This document shows, piece after piece, positions 43,259 through 52,564 of a DNA stretch of 64,000 nucleotides (within the stretch, counting starts at the first letter, position 1; each line of letters opens with the position of its first letter). The translations under genes and the position numbers were made by a program. Under the pieces are notes generated by a model. The model saw nothing but the letters and a program-made list of their open reading frames with translations, was not told the DNA's origin and made no database searches. This stretch comes from Arthrobacter sp. SLBN-83 (GTDB lineage Bacteria; Actinomycetota; Actinomycetes; Actinomycetales; Micrococcaceae): NCBI RefSeq assembly GCF_006715285.1, contig NZ_VFMX01000001.1, positions 3,472,001-3,536,000 on the forward strand. The letters run 5' to 3'.

Positions 43259-46090
43259 CTAAAAGCCCCGGCGCCGGAAGCGCTTGTCCACGGCGACGAC
43301 GATGGCGGCCAGCAGCGCGAGGCCGAAGATCCGCAACCACGCCTCTGCGCTGATGGCGGCAGTGTGGAAGAGCTCGTTCATCAGCGGGATGTAGGTGAGG
43401 GCCAGCTGGCCGGCTGTCTGGACCAGGACGCCGAGGAGCAGCCAGCGGTTGCCGAAGGGCCTTATCCGCCAGGCGGGGCGGGTTAGGGACCGGCAGCTGA
43501 AAAGGTAGAACACCTCCACCGCCACGAAGAGATTCACTGCGGAGGTGCGGGCCTGCGCTACAGATGCGCCTACGGCGACCTCGTGTTCGAAGAGCCACCA
43601 GGTCCCTGCGACCAGGAGGGCCGAGACCAGCAGGGTCCGAAGAGTGAGTGCCCACGTCAGGAGGGGGCGGTCAGGTGCCCGGGGTGGCCGGGACATCAGG
43701 CCCGGCTCCTTTGGCTCGAAGGCGAGCATCAGTCCAAGGGCGACGGCGGTGGTCATGTTGATCCAGAGGATCTGGGTGGGCAGGATAGGCAGCGTCGCCC
43801 CCAGCAGGATGGCCACGAGAATCACCAGTCCCTCTGCCATGTTGGTGGGGAGGGTCCAGACGATGAACTTGGTCAGGTTGTCGAAGACATTCCGCCCCTC
43901 CTCCACCGCTGCCTCAATGGTGGCGAAGTCGTCATCGGTCAGGACAATGTCCGAGGCCTCCTTGGCCACCTCGGTGCCGGTGCGTCCCATCGCAATGCCA
44001 ACGTTCGCCTGCCGCAGGGCCGGGGCGTCATTCACGCCGTCGCCGGTCATGGCGGCCACGTGCCCGCGGGACTGCAGGGCATCAATAAGGCGAAGCTTCT
44101 GTTCAGGCGAAACGCGTGCAAAAACCGTGGCGCGCTCCACGGCATCCGGGAACCGGTCAGCCGGAATGTCGTCCAACTGCGCACCCGTCAGGGCGGTCCC
44201 GGCGTCGTGGTCCGCGGCCAGACCGACCGCCGAGGCCACCGTCACCGCCGTCCGTACGTGGTCTCCGGTGATCATCTTGACTCCCACCCCGGCACGCTGG
44301 CAGGCCGCGACTGCGGCCGCGGCCGCTGACCGGGGTGGATCGTGCATGGCTTGGAGCCCGGTTAAGGTCATCCGGCCCCGCAACTCCATGGCGGACAGGT
44401 GGCCGTCGTCCGTTGGAAGCCGCATCATGGCGGTGGCGAGCACCCGGAGCCCGGTGTCCGCAAGCGCGTGTGCAGATGTGAGCACCGAATGTCTGCTGAG
44501 GGGCCCGGCGCCGCCGTCGGTGTCCATTGCGTGGCCGCAGAGGTCCAGCACCCGCTCCACGGCGCCCTTGACGAACACCGTGCGGCCGCCGCCGTGGGGA
44601 GGCGCCGGGGCGTGCAGTGTTGCCATGTACTGCCGCTCGGAGATGAATGGCTGCTCCGCCTGCCGCGGGTTGGCGGCCAGGAAATCCCGGACCCGGATGC
44701 CGCCTTTGCCTGCTGCCACCAGCATCGCCGCCTCGGTAGGGTCACCCCGAACCTGCCAGCCGGACGCCTCGGGCCGAATGCTTGCATCGTTGCAGGCAGC
44801 ACCGCCCAGGAGGGACCAGTACAGGGCCGCGTCCCGCTCCTGCGGCGGCGCTGCCGCGCCAGGTGCCTGTCCGCCGGGGACGCCGTCTCCGGTTGACGGG
44901 ATGATGTGCCCCTCCGGTCCGTAGCCGGTACCCGTGACGTCGTACCTGCCCGACGGCGTCCAGATTGTCCGCACGGTCATCTGGTTCTCCGTGAAAGTGC
45001 CCGTCTTGTCCGAGCAAATCACCGTGGTGCTGCCCAGCGTTTCCACCACGGGAAGCCGGCGGACCACTGCACGGCGGCGGGCCATCCGGCGGACGCCGAT
45101 GGCAAGCGTCACGGTCACGGCGGCGGGAAGGCCCTCCGGGATGGCGCCCACGGCCAGTGCGACGGCGGCTGTGAACATTTGTCCCGGGCGTTCCCCATGT
45201 GCCAGGCCGGCGAGGAAGGCCACGGCGGCGAGGGCAAGGATGGCCAGGGTGAGCGTGGTGCTGAACCGTGCCAGCTTCAGGGTCAACGGCGTGGCCACGG
45301 GGCGGACGGCGCCCATGAGGCGGTGGATCTCGCCGAGTTCGGTTTCGCCGCCGATGGCGACGACGATTCCTGCGCCCGTGCCGGCGGTCACCAGTGTGCC
45401 GCTGTACAGCATGTTCCTCCGGTCGGCCACGGGCGTGACCCGGGGGAGTACCACCTCGTCCTTGGCCACGGGATCCGATTCTCCCGTAAGTGCGGATTCG
45501 TCCACCCGGAGGGTGGACAGGCGTACCAGGCGCAGGTCGGCGGGTACCTTGTCTCCCGCCTCGAGCACCACAAGGTCTCCGGGGACAAGGTCTTCGGAGG
45601 GGACCTGCTTCCTTTCACCGCCGCGCATCACGGCGGCGTGTGTGCGGACCAGCGAGTGGAGGGCATCCAGGGCTGCTTCTGCCCGCACCTCCTGGACGAA
45701 CCCGATCAGTGTGTTGACCAGGACCACCGCGAGGATGACCCCGGAATCCAGGAATTCACCAAGGAACACGGTCACCACGGCGGCGGCCAACAGGACATAG
45801 ACCAGCGGGTTGTTGAACTGGCGTCCCAGCTTGTGGGCAATGCCCCCGCTGCGCGACCGCGGAAGCTCGTTTCGCCCGAATTGCGCGCGCCGGCGCTGCA
45901 CCTCGTCATGGCCCAGGCCCCTGACGGCGTCCGTTCCCAGCAGGATCACCACTTCGTGTACCGGCAGCCCATGGTGGGCAGGATCCTGGGCACCGTCCTG
46001 CCTTCGGCGGCCCGATCCCGGCACCGGACTCTTCAACCGCCCCTTCCTGGTGGTCCGCCGTCGTGCTTCACTGGCCGGCACCGCCCTCAC
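43259..46090 (-). CDS. Cation P-type ATPase, CtpF-like
   Basis: 943 residues. TGES, the TM4 core VGAIPEGLPAAVTVTLAIG, the phosphorylation site CSDKTGTFTENQM, KGAVERVLDLCG, MITGDHVRTAVTVASAVGL and MTGDGVNDAPALRQANVGIAMG are all intact. TM6 reads QILWINMTTAVALGLMLAFEPKEPGLMSRPP, as in mycobacterial CtpF, a DosR-regulated calcium-linked pump. The N-terminal 45 residues are variable and the GTG 46090 start is tentative. It follows a USP gene by 40 bp, as ctpF follows Rv1996 in M. tuberculosis. The cation specificity is inferred by homology. Confidence 0.88.
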   Translation of the reverse strand: MRAVPASEARRRTTRKGRLKSPVPGSGRRRQDGAQDPAHHGLPVHEVVILLGTDAVRGLGHDEVQRRRAQFGRNELPRSRSGGIAHKLGRQFNNPLVYVLLAAAVVTVFLGEFLDSGVILAVVLVNTLIGFVQEVRAEAALDALHSLVRTHAAVMRGGERKQVPSEDLVPGDLVVLEAGDKVPADLRLVRLSTLRVDESALTGESDPVAKDEVVLPRVTPVADRRNMLYSGTLVTAGTGAGIVVAIGGETELGEIHRLMGAVRPVATPLTLKLARFSTTLTLAILALAAVAFLAGLAHGERPGQMFTAAVALAVGAIPEGLPAAVTVTLAIGVRRMARRRAVVRRLPVVETLGSTTVICSDKTGTFTENQMTVRTIWTPSGRYDVTGTGYGPEGHIIPSTGDGVPGGQAPGAAAPPQERDAALYWSLLGGAACNDASIRPEASGWQVRGDPTEAAMLVAAGKGGIRVRDFLAANPRQAEQPFISERQYMATLHAPAPPHGGGRTVFVKGAVERVLDLCGHAMDTDGGAGPLSRHSVLTSAHALADTGLRVLATAMMRLPTDDGHLSAMELRGRMTLTGLQAMHDPPRSAAAAAVAACQRAGVGVKMITGDHVRTAVTVASAVGLAADHDAGTALTGAQLDDIPADRFPDAVERATVFARVSPEQKLRLIDALQSRGHVAAMTGDGVNDAPALRQANVGIAMGRTGTEVAKEASDIVLTDDDFATIEAAVEEGRNVFDNLTKFIVWTLPTNMAEGLVILVAILLGATLPILPTQILWINMTTAVALGLMLAFEPKEPGLMSRPPRAPDRPLLTWALTLRTLLVSALLVAGTWWLFEHEVAVGASVAQARTSAVNLFVAVEVFYLFSCRSLTRPAWRIRPFGNRWLLLGVLVQTAGQLALTYIPLMNELFHTAAISAEAWLRIFGLALLAAIVVAVDKRFRRRGF

Positions 46091-46130
46091 CCGCCCCGGA
46101 CGTTAATTGCCTGCCCTGTAGCTGTGCCGG

Positions 46131-46598
46131 TCAGCTGTTCCCGGAACCTTCGGAGTGCTCCTCCGGTGTGTGCACCACCAGGACGGGGCAGTGGGCGTGG
46201 GCCACGATGGCGGAGCTGACGGAGCCCAGGAGCAGGCCGCCGAATCCGCCGTGCCCTCGGCGGCCCACCACGATCATGTCGGCGTCGCGGCTGGCATCGA
46301 TCAGCGCTTCGCGGGGGTGGCTCCGGACCAGCGTGGAGGTGACATTTGCCGGCGTCTCCGCTCCGAACGCCTGCGCCACGGCCTCGTCCAGGACCTTCTT
46401 GGCACCCTCCTCGAAGCCCTCGATCCCCATCATGACGTAGCCGCTGTACATCTGCGGGTACTCCCAGCACGCCACCGCCTGGACCTTGGCGCCCAGCGGA
46501 ATGGCGAGCCGCTGCGCCTGGCGGAGCGCCTCCACGGACGGCTCCGAACCGTCAACGCCCACTACGATCCTGGCGATTGGTGCCCCGGCAATGCTCAT
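46131..46598 (-). CDS. Universal stress protein, single domain
   Basis: 155 residues. RIVVGVDGSEPSVEALRQAQRLAIPLGAKVQAVACWEYPQMYSGY, GIEGFEEGAKKVLDEA and VVGRRGHGGFGGLLLGSVSSAIVAHAHCPVLVVH form a complete UspA fold with the ATP loop. It is a paralogue of the USP at 41496. ATG 46598 (MSIAGAPI) follows GGGAGCGAA. DosR-like box 9 lies 76 bp upstream. With the CtpF-like ATPase it makes the third USP-ATPase pair. Confidence 0.92.
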   Translation of the reverse strand: MSIAGAPIARIVVGVDGSEPSVEALRQAQRLAIPLGAKVQAVACWEYPQMYSGYVMMGIEGFEEGAKKVLDEAVAQAFGAETPANVTSTLVRSHPREALIDASRDADMIVVGRRGHGGFGGLLLGSVSSAIVAHAHCPVLVVHTPEEHSEGSGNS

Positions 46599-46673
46599 TT
46601 CGCTCCCTAGGTCCGGCCCGGCAGGGTTGCCCACGCTGTCACGCCCATCATGCCTGCATGTGCAGGCCTGGGC

Positions 46674-46690
46674 TAGGGCCGAAGGTCATT
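46674..46690. promoter_or_regulatory. DosR-like box 9
   Basis: TAGGGCCGAAGGTCATT lies 76 bp before the USP gene and overlaps the stop codon of the DUF4389 gene. It has the same core as boxes 4 and 8. Confidence 0.68.
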
Positions 46691-48308
46691 GCGCCCCGGC
46701 GGGTGGCATAGCGGCCGGTGGCGTACCGGCCGGTGGAATGGCCGGTCCGGGCCATTCAGGTTCGGTGGCGCCCTGGTCCAGCCGGAACGGCGGATATTCG
46801 TCCCGCATCAATGCGGTATACGCCAGGACCCGGTAGATCCAGCGGTCGACGCCGAGGATGAAATCGAACAGTGGGCGCTGGTAGCGGCCGGTGAACAGCA
46901 GGATAACTGCCGCGATCAGGACCAGCACCCCCAGCAGGGACGGTCCTGCCTCCTGTACATAGGTTGTTCCGCCAAAGTTGTTGTCCGCCCGCCAGCGCCA
47001 CGTGGTGTTGGTAAACGCGCCGATAACCAGCAGGTGCGGGATCGAGAGAAGCCACCATTTCACCAGGACCAGCCCGCGGGACAGCCGCTCGGGGTAGTCC
47101 ACGTCAAAGTCGGCGGGGTAATTGGTGCGCCTGAGCGTGAACGGAGGATACAGATCCGTGCCGACGGCGGCGTAGGCGTAGAACGCCACCCGCCAGTTCC
47201 ACCGCATGACGCCTACATTGAAGTCGAACAGGGCCCGCGGGTAGCGGCCGGTGAACAGGATGCCGAACCCGGCCACGATGGTCGTGATGACGAAAGCGAA
47301 CCAGAGGAAGAAGAGAAGGATGAAATGCGGGATGGCGAGGAACCATTTCACCAGCCACATCCACCGTGACAGGGCGGGATCCAGCTCACCGAAAAGCCTT
47401 GCGGGATAGCCGGGACCGCCTGGTACCGGGGCCAAGTAGCCGGGACCGCCTGGTACCGGGGCCAAGGGCCCCGAGGGCGGCGCGGCCCCGGGTGCCGGTG
47501 GTGCTCCCGTCACCGGCGGGGGATATCCGGCACCTGTGGCCGGCCCGCCCGTTTGGGGGCCGCCGTAGGGCGGTGTGCCGTACGGCGGGCCGCCGGAAGG
47601 GGGTCCGCCGTACGGAGGTCCGGCAGGGGGCGGCGCGGCGTGCCGGCCGAGGCCGGACGCCCCAAAGATGATGAGGGGGATGCCGATCACCAAGGCAATG
47701 ATCCCGCCCACCAGCAGGCCCGTGGCTGCCGGCTGGAACAGGTCCGAGTGGAAGCCTGCCTGCAGCCGCACATCCACCCCTTGGGAGGCGTCGGCGTTCA
47801 TCACCACTACTTCCCAGGTACCGGGCGCGATGTTCCAGGTGAGCTCCTGCTGCCCGGAACCGGAAGCGGAGGCAGTCCAAAAGCGCTGGTCCGCCGGGGG
47901 CGACGCCGGATTGCCGCCCGGCACGTCCCGGTAGTCCGCACGGAAGGGCTGCTGCCGGATGTTCAGCAGCTCCGAGTGGTGCACGCCTGACAGGTACTGC
48001 TCCACGTCGGCCTGCGGACCGATGCCAATGAACACCGGCTTGTCCGGGGTCACTGATTCAGCCCGCAGCCGCAGCGTGCCGATGTCAAAGGGCAGCCTGC
48101 CGGGAACGTCCTCGCCGATTGCATCGGCCCGGGGCGAGGTGAGCGCAAAGGAATTGACGGAAAAGCGTGACGTACCGGACGTCAGATAGCCGTCGCCCTG
48201 GATGGTTCCCACTGCTGACGCCACGGCACCGCCTGCCAGTGCAGCCAAGCCAGGGAGCGTGATGAGGATCCCGAGGATCAGCATGATGATGGCAGCGGGC
48301 TTTTTCAT
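46686..48308 (-). CDS. DUF4389-repeat membrane protein with Pro/Gly-rich linker
   Basis: 540 residues. The N-terminal helix (AAIIMLILGILITLPGLAAL) precedes an extracytoplasmic beta-rich domain, then a helix (GLLVGGIIALVIGIPLIIFG), a long Pro-Gly-Tyr linker, and two DUF4389 modules, each with LFDFxxGVxRWxWRVxxYxxxxxxxYPPF (about residues 390 and 500). The linker contains an exact tandem repeat LAPVPGGPGY. The function is unknown; DUF4389 proteins are actinobacterial envelope proteins. ATG 48308 (MKKPAAII) is chosen. It lies between two USP genes, 67 bp after the one ending at 48375. Confidence 0.8.
   Translation of the reverse strand: MKKPAAIIMLILGILITLPGLAALAGGAVASAVGTIQGDGYLTSGTSRFSVNSFALTSPRADAIGEDVPGRLPFDIGTLRLRAESVTPDKPVFIGIGPQADVEQYLSGVHHSELLNIRQQPFRADYRDVPGGNPASPPADQRFWTASASGSGQQELTWNIAPGTWEVVVMNADASQGVDVRLQAGFHSDLFQPAATGLLVGGIIALVIGIPLIIFGASGLGRHAAPPPAGPPYGGPPSGGPPYGTPPYGGPQTGGPATGAGYPPPVTGAPPAPGAAPPSGPLAPVPGGPGYLAPVPGGPGYPARLFGELDPALSRWMWLVKWFLAIPHFILLFFLWFAFVITTIVAGFGILFTGRYPRALFDFNVGVMRWNWRVAFYAYAAVGTDLYPPFTLRRTNYPADFDVDYPERLSRGLVLVKWWLLSIPHLLVIGAFTNTTWRWRADNNFGGTTYVQEAGPSLLGVLVLIAAVILLFTGRYQRPLFDFILGVDRWIYRVLAYTALMRDEYPPFRLDQGATEPEWPGPAIPPAGTPPAAMPPAGAQ
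47407..47466. repeat. 30-bp perfect tandem duplication in DUF4389 gene
   Basis: Two identical 30-bp units encode the ten-residue block LAPVPGGPGY twice in the Pro/Gly-rich linker. The exact match suggests a recent slippage event; copy number may vary between strains. Confidence 0.8.
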
Positions 48309-48374
48309 GGGGTCAAAACCTTCCGCGCACGGAATACAGGGTGCCGGCAGCAAGGCCAGCAAAGGCGGTGCAGC

Positions 48375-49238
48375 CTACACAGCGTTGGCAGCGTCGGTCC
48401 GGGTGATGATCACGGGGCACGGAAGGTGCTTCAGGACGCCGTGCGCGGTGGACCCGAGCAGGAGGCGCTTGAAGGCGCCCTTGCCCCGGCTGCCCACCAC
48501 CAGCAGCCTCGCCCCGGCGGCGGCCTCGACAAGGGCGGCAACCGCTCCGCGTTCGGTTTCAAGCCGCTGGTGCACAATCAAGTCCGGGTAGTCTTCCTTG
48601 AGTCCTGCCACTGCCTCGGAGAGCACCACGCGTTCCTCGTCGGCGATAAGCTCTGCCATGGCCGCGGGCGACAAGCCGGCGTCGATGATGGGATCCGGCA
48701 CATCAACGGCGTAAACGACCGTGAGTTCGTCGCCTTCGCGGTCTGCCTCCGCGGCCGCGAAGGCGACCGCCTGGGTGGATTCCGGGGACCCGTCAACGCC
48801 CACCACCACTCCGGACCTGCCTTCGAGATCCTGTGTTCCGACGACGGCGACAGGGACCTTGGCGGCCGTGGCCACCTGGAGCGCGCGGTCGGCAAGGGTG
48901 CCGCCGAAGTGCCCGCTGCCCGAACCGATGACCATCATCGAGGTCCTCTTGGAGTACTTGGCAAGGGACCCGCCCACGCTGCCGGTCAACAACTCCGTTT
49001 CAGGGGTGACCGTAACCGTTCCTTCGAGGCGTCCGGCGGCTGTCTTCAGCAGTTCCTCCCCGGCCTGCTGAAGCGTTCCAAACCACGGATAGGGTTCGGC
49101 AACCCACCTGTCGTCCACCACATGGAGGATTACCAGTGGCAGGTTCGCACGGTGGGCGCGGCGGGCGGCCCACACGACGGCGGCCCGGCTTTGTGCTGAG
49201 TCGTTGGTGCCCACAGCTATGGGTTTCCGGGATGTCAT
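48375..49238 (-). CDS. Universal stress protein, tandem USP domains
   Basis: 287 residues. Domain 1 runs from PIAVGTNDSAQSRAAVVWAARRAH to ALQVATAAKVPVAVV; domain 2 from VVVGVDGSPESTQAVAFAAAEADREGDELTVVYAVDVPD to VVGSRGKGAFKRLLLGSTAHGVLKHLPCPVIIT. Loop 1 (IGSGSGHFGGTLADRA) is unusual in lacking a hydrophobic second half. It is the paralogue of the USP at 37148. ATG 49238 is used; box 10 lies 71 bp upstream. It may be co-transcribed with the DUF4389 gene downstream. Confidence 0.92.
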   Translation of the reverse strand: MTSRKPIAVGTNDSAQSRAAVVWAARRAHRANLPLVILHVVDDRWVAEPYPWFGTLQQAGEELLKTAAGRLEGTVTVTPETELLTGSVGGSLAKYSKRTSMMVIGSGSGHFGGTLADRALQVATAAKVPVAVVGTQDLEGRSGVVVGVDGSPESTQAVAFAAAEADREGDELTVVYAVDVPDPIIDAGLSPAAMAELIADEERVVLSEAVAGLKEDYPDLIVHQRLETERGAVAALVEAAAGARLLVVGSRGKGAFKRLLLGSTAHGVLKHLPCPVIITRTDAANAV

Positions 49239-49308
49239 GGCCGCACTTCCTGCCTGTCGGTGAACTGGCTACTGCCATTCAAGACTGGCCCGGGTCCCAT
49301 CGGCTCTC

Positions 49309-49324
49309 TAGGGCCGAAAGTCAC
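49309..49324. promoter_or_regulatory. DosR-like box 10
   Basis: TAGGGCCGAAAGTCAC lies 71 bp before the tandem USP gene and 22 bp after the end of the AI-2E-type gene. It marks the right edge of the island. Confidence 0.66.
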
Positions 49325-49346
49325 GGAAGCGCTGTTCAGGGGCGCT

Positions 49347-50492
49347 TTACGCCCCGGGCGCTGCCGGAGCAATAGGCTCCGGGCCGGGTGTGTCCCTTTC
49401 GGCCAGCGTCCTGTAGATGGTCCAGCCGACGGCGGTCAGCGGCACGGCCAGCAGCGCACCGATGACGCCGGCCAGCGTTGCCCCCGCGGCCAGTGCCAGG
49501 ATGATCACCAGCCCGTGGATCCTCAGGACCCGGCCCATGAAGAGGGGCTGGAGGAGGTGGTGTTCCAGTTGGTTGGCAGCAACCAGGATCACCAGGACCA
49601 CCAGCGCGGGAACCGGTCCGTTCTCCACCAGGGCCACCAGCACCGCCAGGCTGCCGGCGGTGGTTGCGCCGATAATCGGAATGAAGCCGCCCAGGAAGAC
49701 CACCGCGGCAAGGGGGACCGCCAACGGAACCCGCAGGATCAGGAGTCCGGCAAGGACAATCACGGCGTCAATGGCTGCGATGATGAGTGTCCCCCGGACG
49801 TAGCCGCCCAGCACCACGATGCTGCGTTCGGCCGCCAAATGTGCCTTGCCTTGGCGGGTCCCGGGGAGGAACCCGATCAGGAGGCCCCGGATCTTCTCGC
49901 CGTCTTTGAGGAAAAAGAACAGGATCACGGCTGTCAGGACTGAACCTGCCACAATCTCCCCGGCCGTTCGCAGGCCCGTCAGCGCGTCGGCCCCCAGGCT
50001 TCCTCCAGTCAGGAACTTCTGGAACTCGCCGCGGGCTGCGTCGATTTGGTCACTGGTCAGGGCCACGGGGCCAGTGGTGATGAATTGCTGAAGCTGGCTA
50101 ATGCCTGCTTCTGCCCGGGCAGCCAGGACGGAGGCCTGCTGCCGTACCAGGGCGATGATTCCACCCACTACTCCGGCCGCCATCGCCAGGATCACCAGGA
50201 AGGAAGACAGTACCGCCAGGGCGCGGGGCCAGCCCCGTGCCGCGAGCCAGCGGACGGCAGGAGCCATCGCTGACGCCAGGATCAACGCGACGAGTACCGG
50301 GATGGTGACCAGCGGGACGCGGATGGCGGCCGTCACCGCCACCCAGGCAAGGGCCAGGACGGAAAGTGCCTGGATGGCGCGGATGCCGGCCCGGCCCAAT
50401 CCGTCGGTCCACAGGAGGGACATCCGGGCGGCGAAGGACTGGGGCCGGGACGGCTGTGCCGCGGGCCCGTCGGGGGACATATTGGGTTCCAT
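49347..50492 (-). CDS. AI-2E family (TqsA/PerM-like) membrane transporter
   Basis: 381 residues, about eight helices. The family core is visible in IPVLVALILASAMAPAVRWLAARGWPRALAVLSSFLVILA, the YVRGTLIIAAIDAVIVLAGLLILRVPLAVPLAAVVFLGGFIPIIGATTAG block, and NQLEHHLLQPLFMGRVLRIHGLVIILALAAGATLAGVIGALLAVP. Family members export autoinducer-2 or act as Na+(Li+)/H+ antiporters; the substrate is not known here. ATG 50492 follows AAGGAGATTTTGC. It is transcribed from its own region, divergent from the acidic protein at 50625. Confidence 0.88.
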   Translation of the reverse strand: MEPNMSPDGPAAQPSRPQSFAARMSLLWTDGLGRAGIRAIQALSVLALAWVAVTAAIRVPLVTIPVLVALILASAMAPAVRWLAARGWPRALAVLSSFLVILAMAAGVVGGIIALVRQQASVLAARAEAGISQLQQFITTGPVALTSDQIDAARGEFQKFLTGGSLGADALTGLRTAGEIVAGSVLTAVILFFFLKDGEKIRGLLIGFLPGTRQGKAHLAAERSIVVLGGYVRGTLIIAAIDAVIVLAGLLILRVPLAVPLAAVVFLGGFIPIIGATTAGSLAVLVALVENGPVPALVVLVILVAANQLEHHLLQPLFMGRVLRIHGLVIILALAAGATLAGVIGALLAVPLTAVGWTIYRTLAERDTPGPEPIAPAAPGA

Positions 50493-50624
50493 GCAAAATC
50501 TCCTTGCTGGCCATCACGTTTTCTTCCCCATTTGCCTGTTCCTTACCCATGACGGTTCACATCCACGCCAGTTCGTCAGTATGCTTACTAATGTCCGCTG
50601 AACGGCAACAGGAAAGGCATCACC

Positions 50625-51056
50625 ATGACTGAGCAGAACGTCCCTGACGATGAGCTGGAAGTCGTGGAGGAGGACGATGTGCTTCTCGACGAAACTCCCG
50701 GCGCGGCATCGTCGCTGGAACTGGACCCTGTGATGGGGGAACCCGACAACTACCCGGGCGCTGCGGAGAACAATCCGGAACGCTGGCAGGAAGACCCCCT
50801 CTTGCAGAATGAGGCCGTCTCGGGAGAAGAAGAGGACTTCCTGAGCGAGCAGACGCTGCGGGACGAAAGCGCGCAGGCCCGCTACCGCTCCGGCGATGAG
50901 CAGGTGCCCCCGGGCACGCCCACCCTGGGGGAGGCTGCGGCCGACGTCGATTTCGGCGAAAACCCAACAGGCCCTGAAGCGGACGCCAGCGACGATGAGG
51001 AAAACTTCGGCGGCTCGCCGCTCAGCCAATTCGAGCCGGACGACCTGGAGCGCTAG
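50625..51056 (+). CDS. Highly acidic hypothetical protein
   Basis: 143 residues with about 40 Asp/Glu, predicted disordered. Recurrent pieces such as LEVVEEDDVLLDETPG, EPDNYPGAAENNPERWQEDPLLQNEA and PLSQFEPDDLER are seen in small acidic actinobacterial proteins of unknown role. The ribosome site AGGAAAGG precedes ATG 50625. The 130 bp between it and the divergent AI-2E gene contain AGTATGCTTACTA, similar to a palindrome before the SDR gene at 57807. Confidence 0.65.
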   Translation: MTEQNVPDDELEVVEEDDVLLDETPGAASSLELDPVMGEPDNYPGAAENNPERWQEDPLLQNEAVSGEEEDFLSEQTLRDESAQARYRSGDEQVPPGTPTLGEAAADVDFGENPTGPEADASDDEENFGGSPLSQFEPDDLER

Positions 51057-51105
51057 CGGCCTAAGGGTCCGGGCCCAGGACCCGGACAGTTGGGAAGGGA
51101 GAGAG

Positions 51106-51630
51106 ATGCAATCCAAGGAACTGTTGCTTGAGGCCTTCGACCGGCTCCCGTCACTCGTCCGCCAGGCACTGGAAGGGCTGGACGAGGCGGACCTGCAGCG
51201 CCGTCCTGCCGGTAACGGCAATTCCATTGGCTGGCTGATATGGCATACGGGCCGGGTGGAAGATGCGCAGGTGGCCTCCGCCTCCGGGCTGGAGCAGGTT
51301 TGGACGGCAGAAGGCTTTGCTTCCCGTTTCGGGCTGCCCTTGGCGGAACGCGACACGGGCTACGGCCACACCAGCGAACAGGTGGACGCCGTCAAAGCGC
51401 CCCGCGAGCTTCTGCAGGATTACTACGAGGCGGTCCACCGGCAGACCGCCAAGGTCCTGCGGGACATCAGCGATCCGGACCTGGACCGCGTGGTCGACAA
51501 ACATTGGGACCCGCCCGTAACCCTCGGAGTGCGGCTAATCAGCATACTGGGGGACTGCCTCCAGCACCTCGGCCAGGCAGCATATGCCAAAGGGCTGCAC
51601 GCGGAGCCGGCAGACGCCCCCGGTGCGTGA
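51106..51630 (+). CDS. DinB-like (DUF664) four-helix protein
   Basis: 174 residues. LLEAFDRLPSLVRQALEGLDEADLQRRPAGNGNSIGWLIWHTGRVEDAQV and LISILGDCLQHLGQAAYAKG follow the DinB/DUF664 metal-binding pattern, with candidate ligands His47 and His163. These proteins bind a divalent metal; some are bacillithiol or mycothiol transferases, so a thiol-dependent detoxification role is possible. ATG 51106 follows GGGAAGGGA. The stop overlaps the RNase Z start by 8 bp. A 7-bp hairpin (GTCCGGG/CCCGGAC) lies in the 49-bp gap before it. Confidence 0.8.
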   Translation: MQSKELLLEAFDRLPSLVRQALEGLDEADLQRRPAGNGNSIGWLIWHTGRVEDAQVASASGLEQVWTAEGFASRFGLPLAERDTGYGHTSEQVDAVKAPRELLQDYYEAVHRQTAKVLRDISDPDLDRVVDKHWDPPVTLGVRLISILGDCLQHLGQAAYAKGLHAEPADAPGA

Positions 51631-52555
51631 ATTCGTGGTGCTGGGCACGGCTTCCCAGGTTCCCACCCGTACACGGAACCACAACGGCTACTTCCTGCGC
51701 TGGGATGGCGAAGGACTCTTGTTCGACCCCGGCGAGGGCACCCAGCGCCAAATGGTCCATGCCGGCGTGGCGGCAAGCCAGATCACCAGGATCTGCCTCA
51801 CGCATGTGCACGGAGACCACTGCTACGGCCTGCCGGGAGTCCTGTCCCGAATGGCCCTGGACGGTGCTGCTCACCCCGTTCACCTTCACTATCCGGCCTC
51901 CGGGGAGCAGATTGTCCAGGCCCTCGTGGCTGTCAGTTCGCCCGGCATCGACCTGCGGCTCCATCCGCACTCCGGCGCCGGACCCGTGGCTGACGGCCTG
52001 GAGATCCGGCCCCTTAGGCACCGCATCGAGACGTACGGATATCTGCTCACCGAGCCTGACGGCCGTACCTTCCTTCCGGAACGGCTCCGGACGGCAGGAA
52101 TCGAAGGGCCTGACGTGGGCCGGCTGCAGCGCCAAGGCTCCCTCGGCGCAGTCGCGCTGGAGGACGTAAGCATTCCCAGGCCCGGCCAGCGCTTCGCGTT
52201 CATCATGGACACCGCGCCGTGCGTCGGCGCGGAGGAACTGGCCGAGGGCACGGACCTGCTGGTCACCGAGTCGACATTCCGCAACGACGACGGTGAGCTG
52301 GCGCAGCAATACCTGCACCTGACCGCCGGGCAGGCAGGGGAGCTGGCGGCGTCCGGAAAGTCCCGCACGCTGGTGCTCACCCACTTTTCCGCACGGTACG
52401 GCGACGACATGTCCCTGCTTGCGGAACAAGCGCAGGCACGCGCTGCAGGGACCACGGTCATCGCAGCCCATGACCTGCAGCGCATAGCCGTTCCCCCGCG
52501 GCGGCACCAGGTGCGGGAAACAGCGGACCATTATGACGGCGATAGACGGCGATAG
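51623..52555 (+). CDS. Ribonuclease Z (tRNA 3'-processing endonuclease)
   Basis: 310 residues of the metallo-beta-lactamase fold. The RNase Z zinc motif is LTHVHGDHCYGLPGVLSRMAL; FIMDTAPC and LVLTHFSARY supply the other ligands, and FDPGEGTQRQM is the family opening. It removes the 3' trailer of pre-tRNAs. GTG 51623, overlapping the DinB stop, starts the family match. The C-terminus is short, as in bacterial RNase Z. It is followed 9 bp later by selO. Confidence 0.85.
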   Translation: MREFVVLGTASQVPTRTRNHNGYFLRWDGEGLLFDPGEGTQRQMVHAGVAASQITRICLTHVHGDHCYGLPGVLSRMALDGAAHPVHLHYPASGEQIVQALVAVSSPGIDLRLHPHSGAGPVADGLEIRPLRHRIETYGYLLTEPDGRTFLPERLRTAGIEGPDVGRLQRQGSLGAVALEDVSIPRPGQRFAFIMDTAPCVGAEELAEGTDLLVTESTFRNDDGELAQQYLHLTAGQAGELAASGKSRTLVLTHFSARYGDDMSLLAEQAQARAAGTTVIAAHDLQRIAVPPRRHQVRETADHYDGDRRR

Positions 52556-52564
52556 GGTTAAACC

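Noticed and set aside
47407..47466. The tandem 30-bp units as a possible CRISPR
   Set aside because: There are only two units with no spacers, and they lie in frame in a coding sequence.
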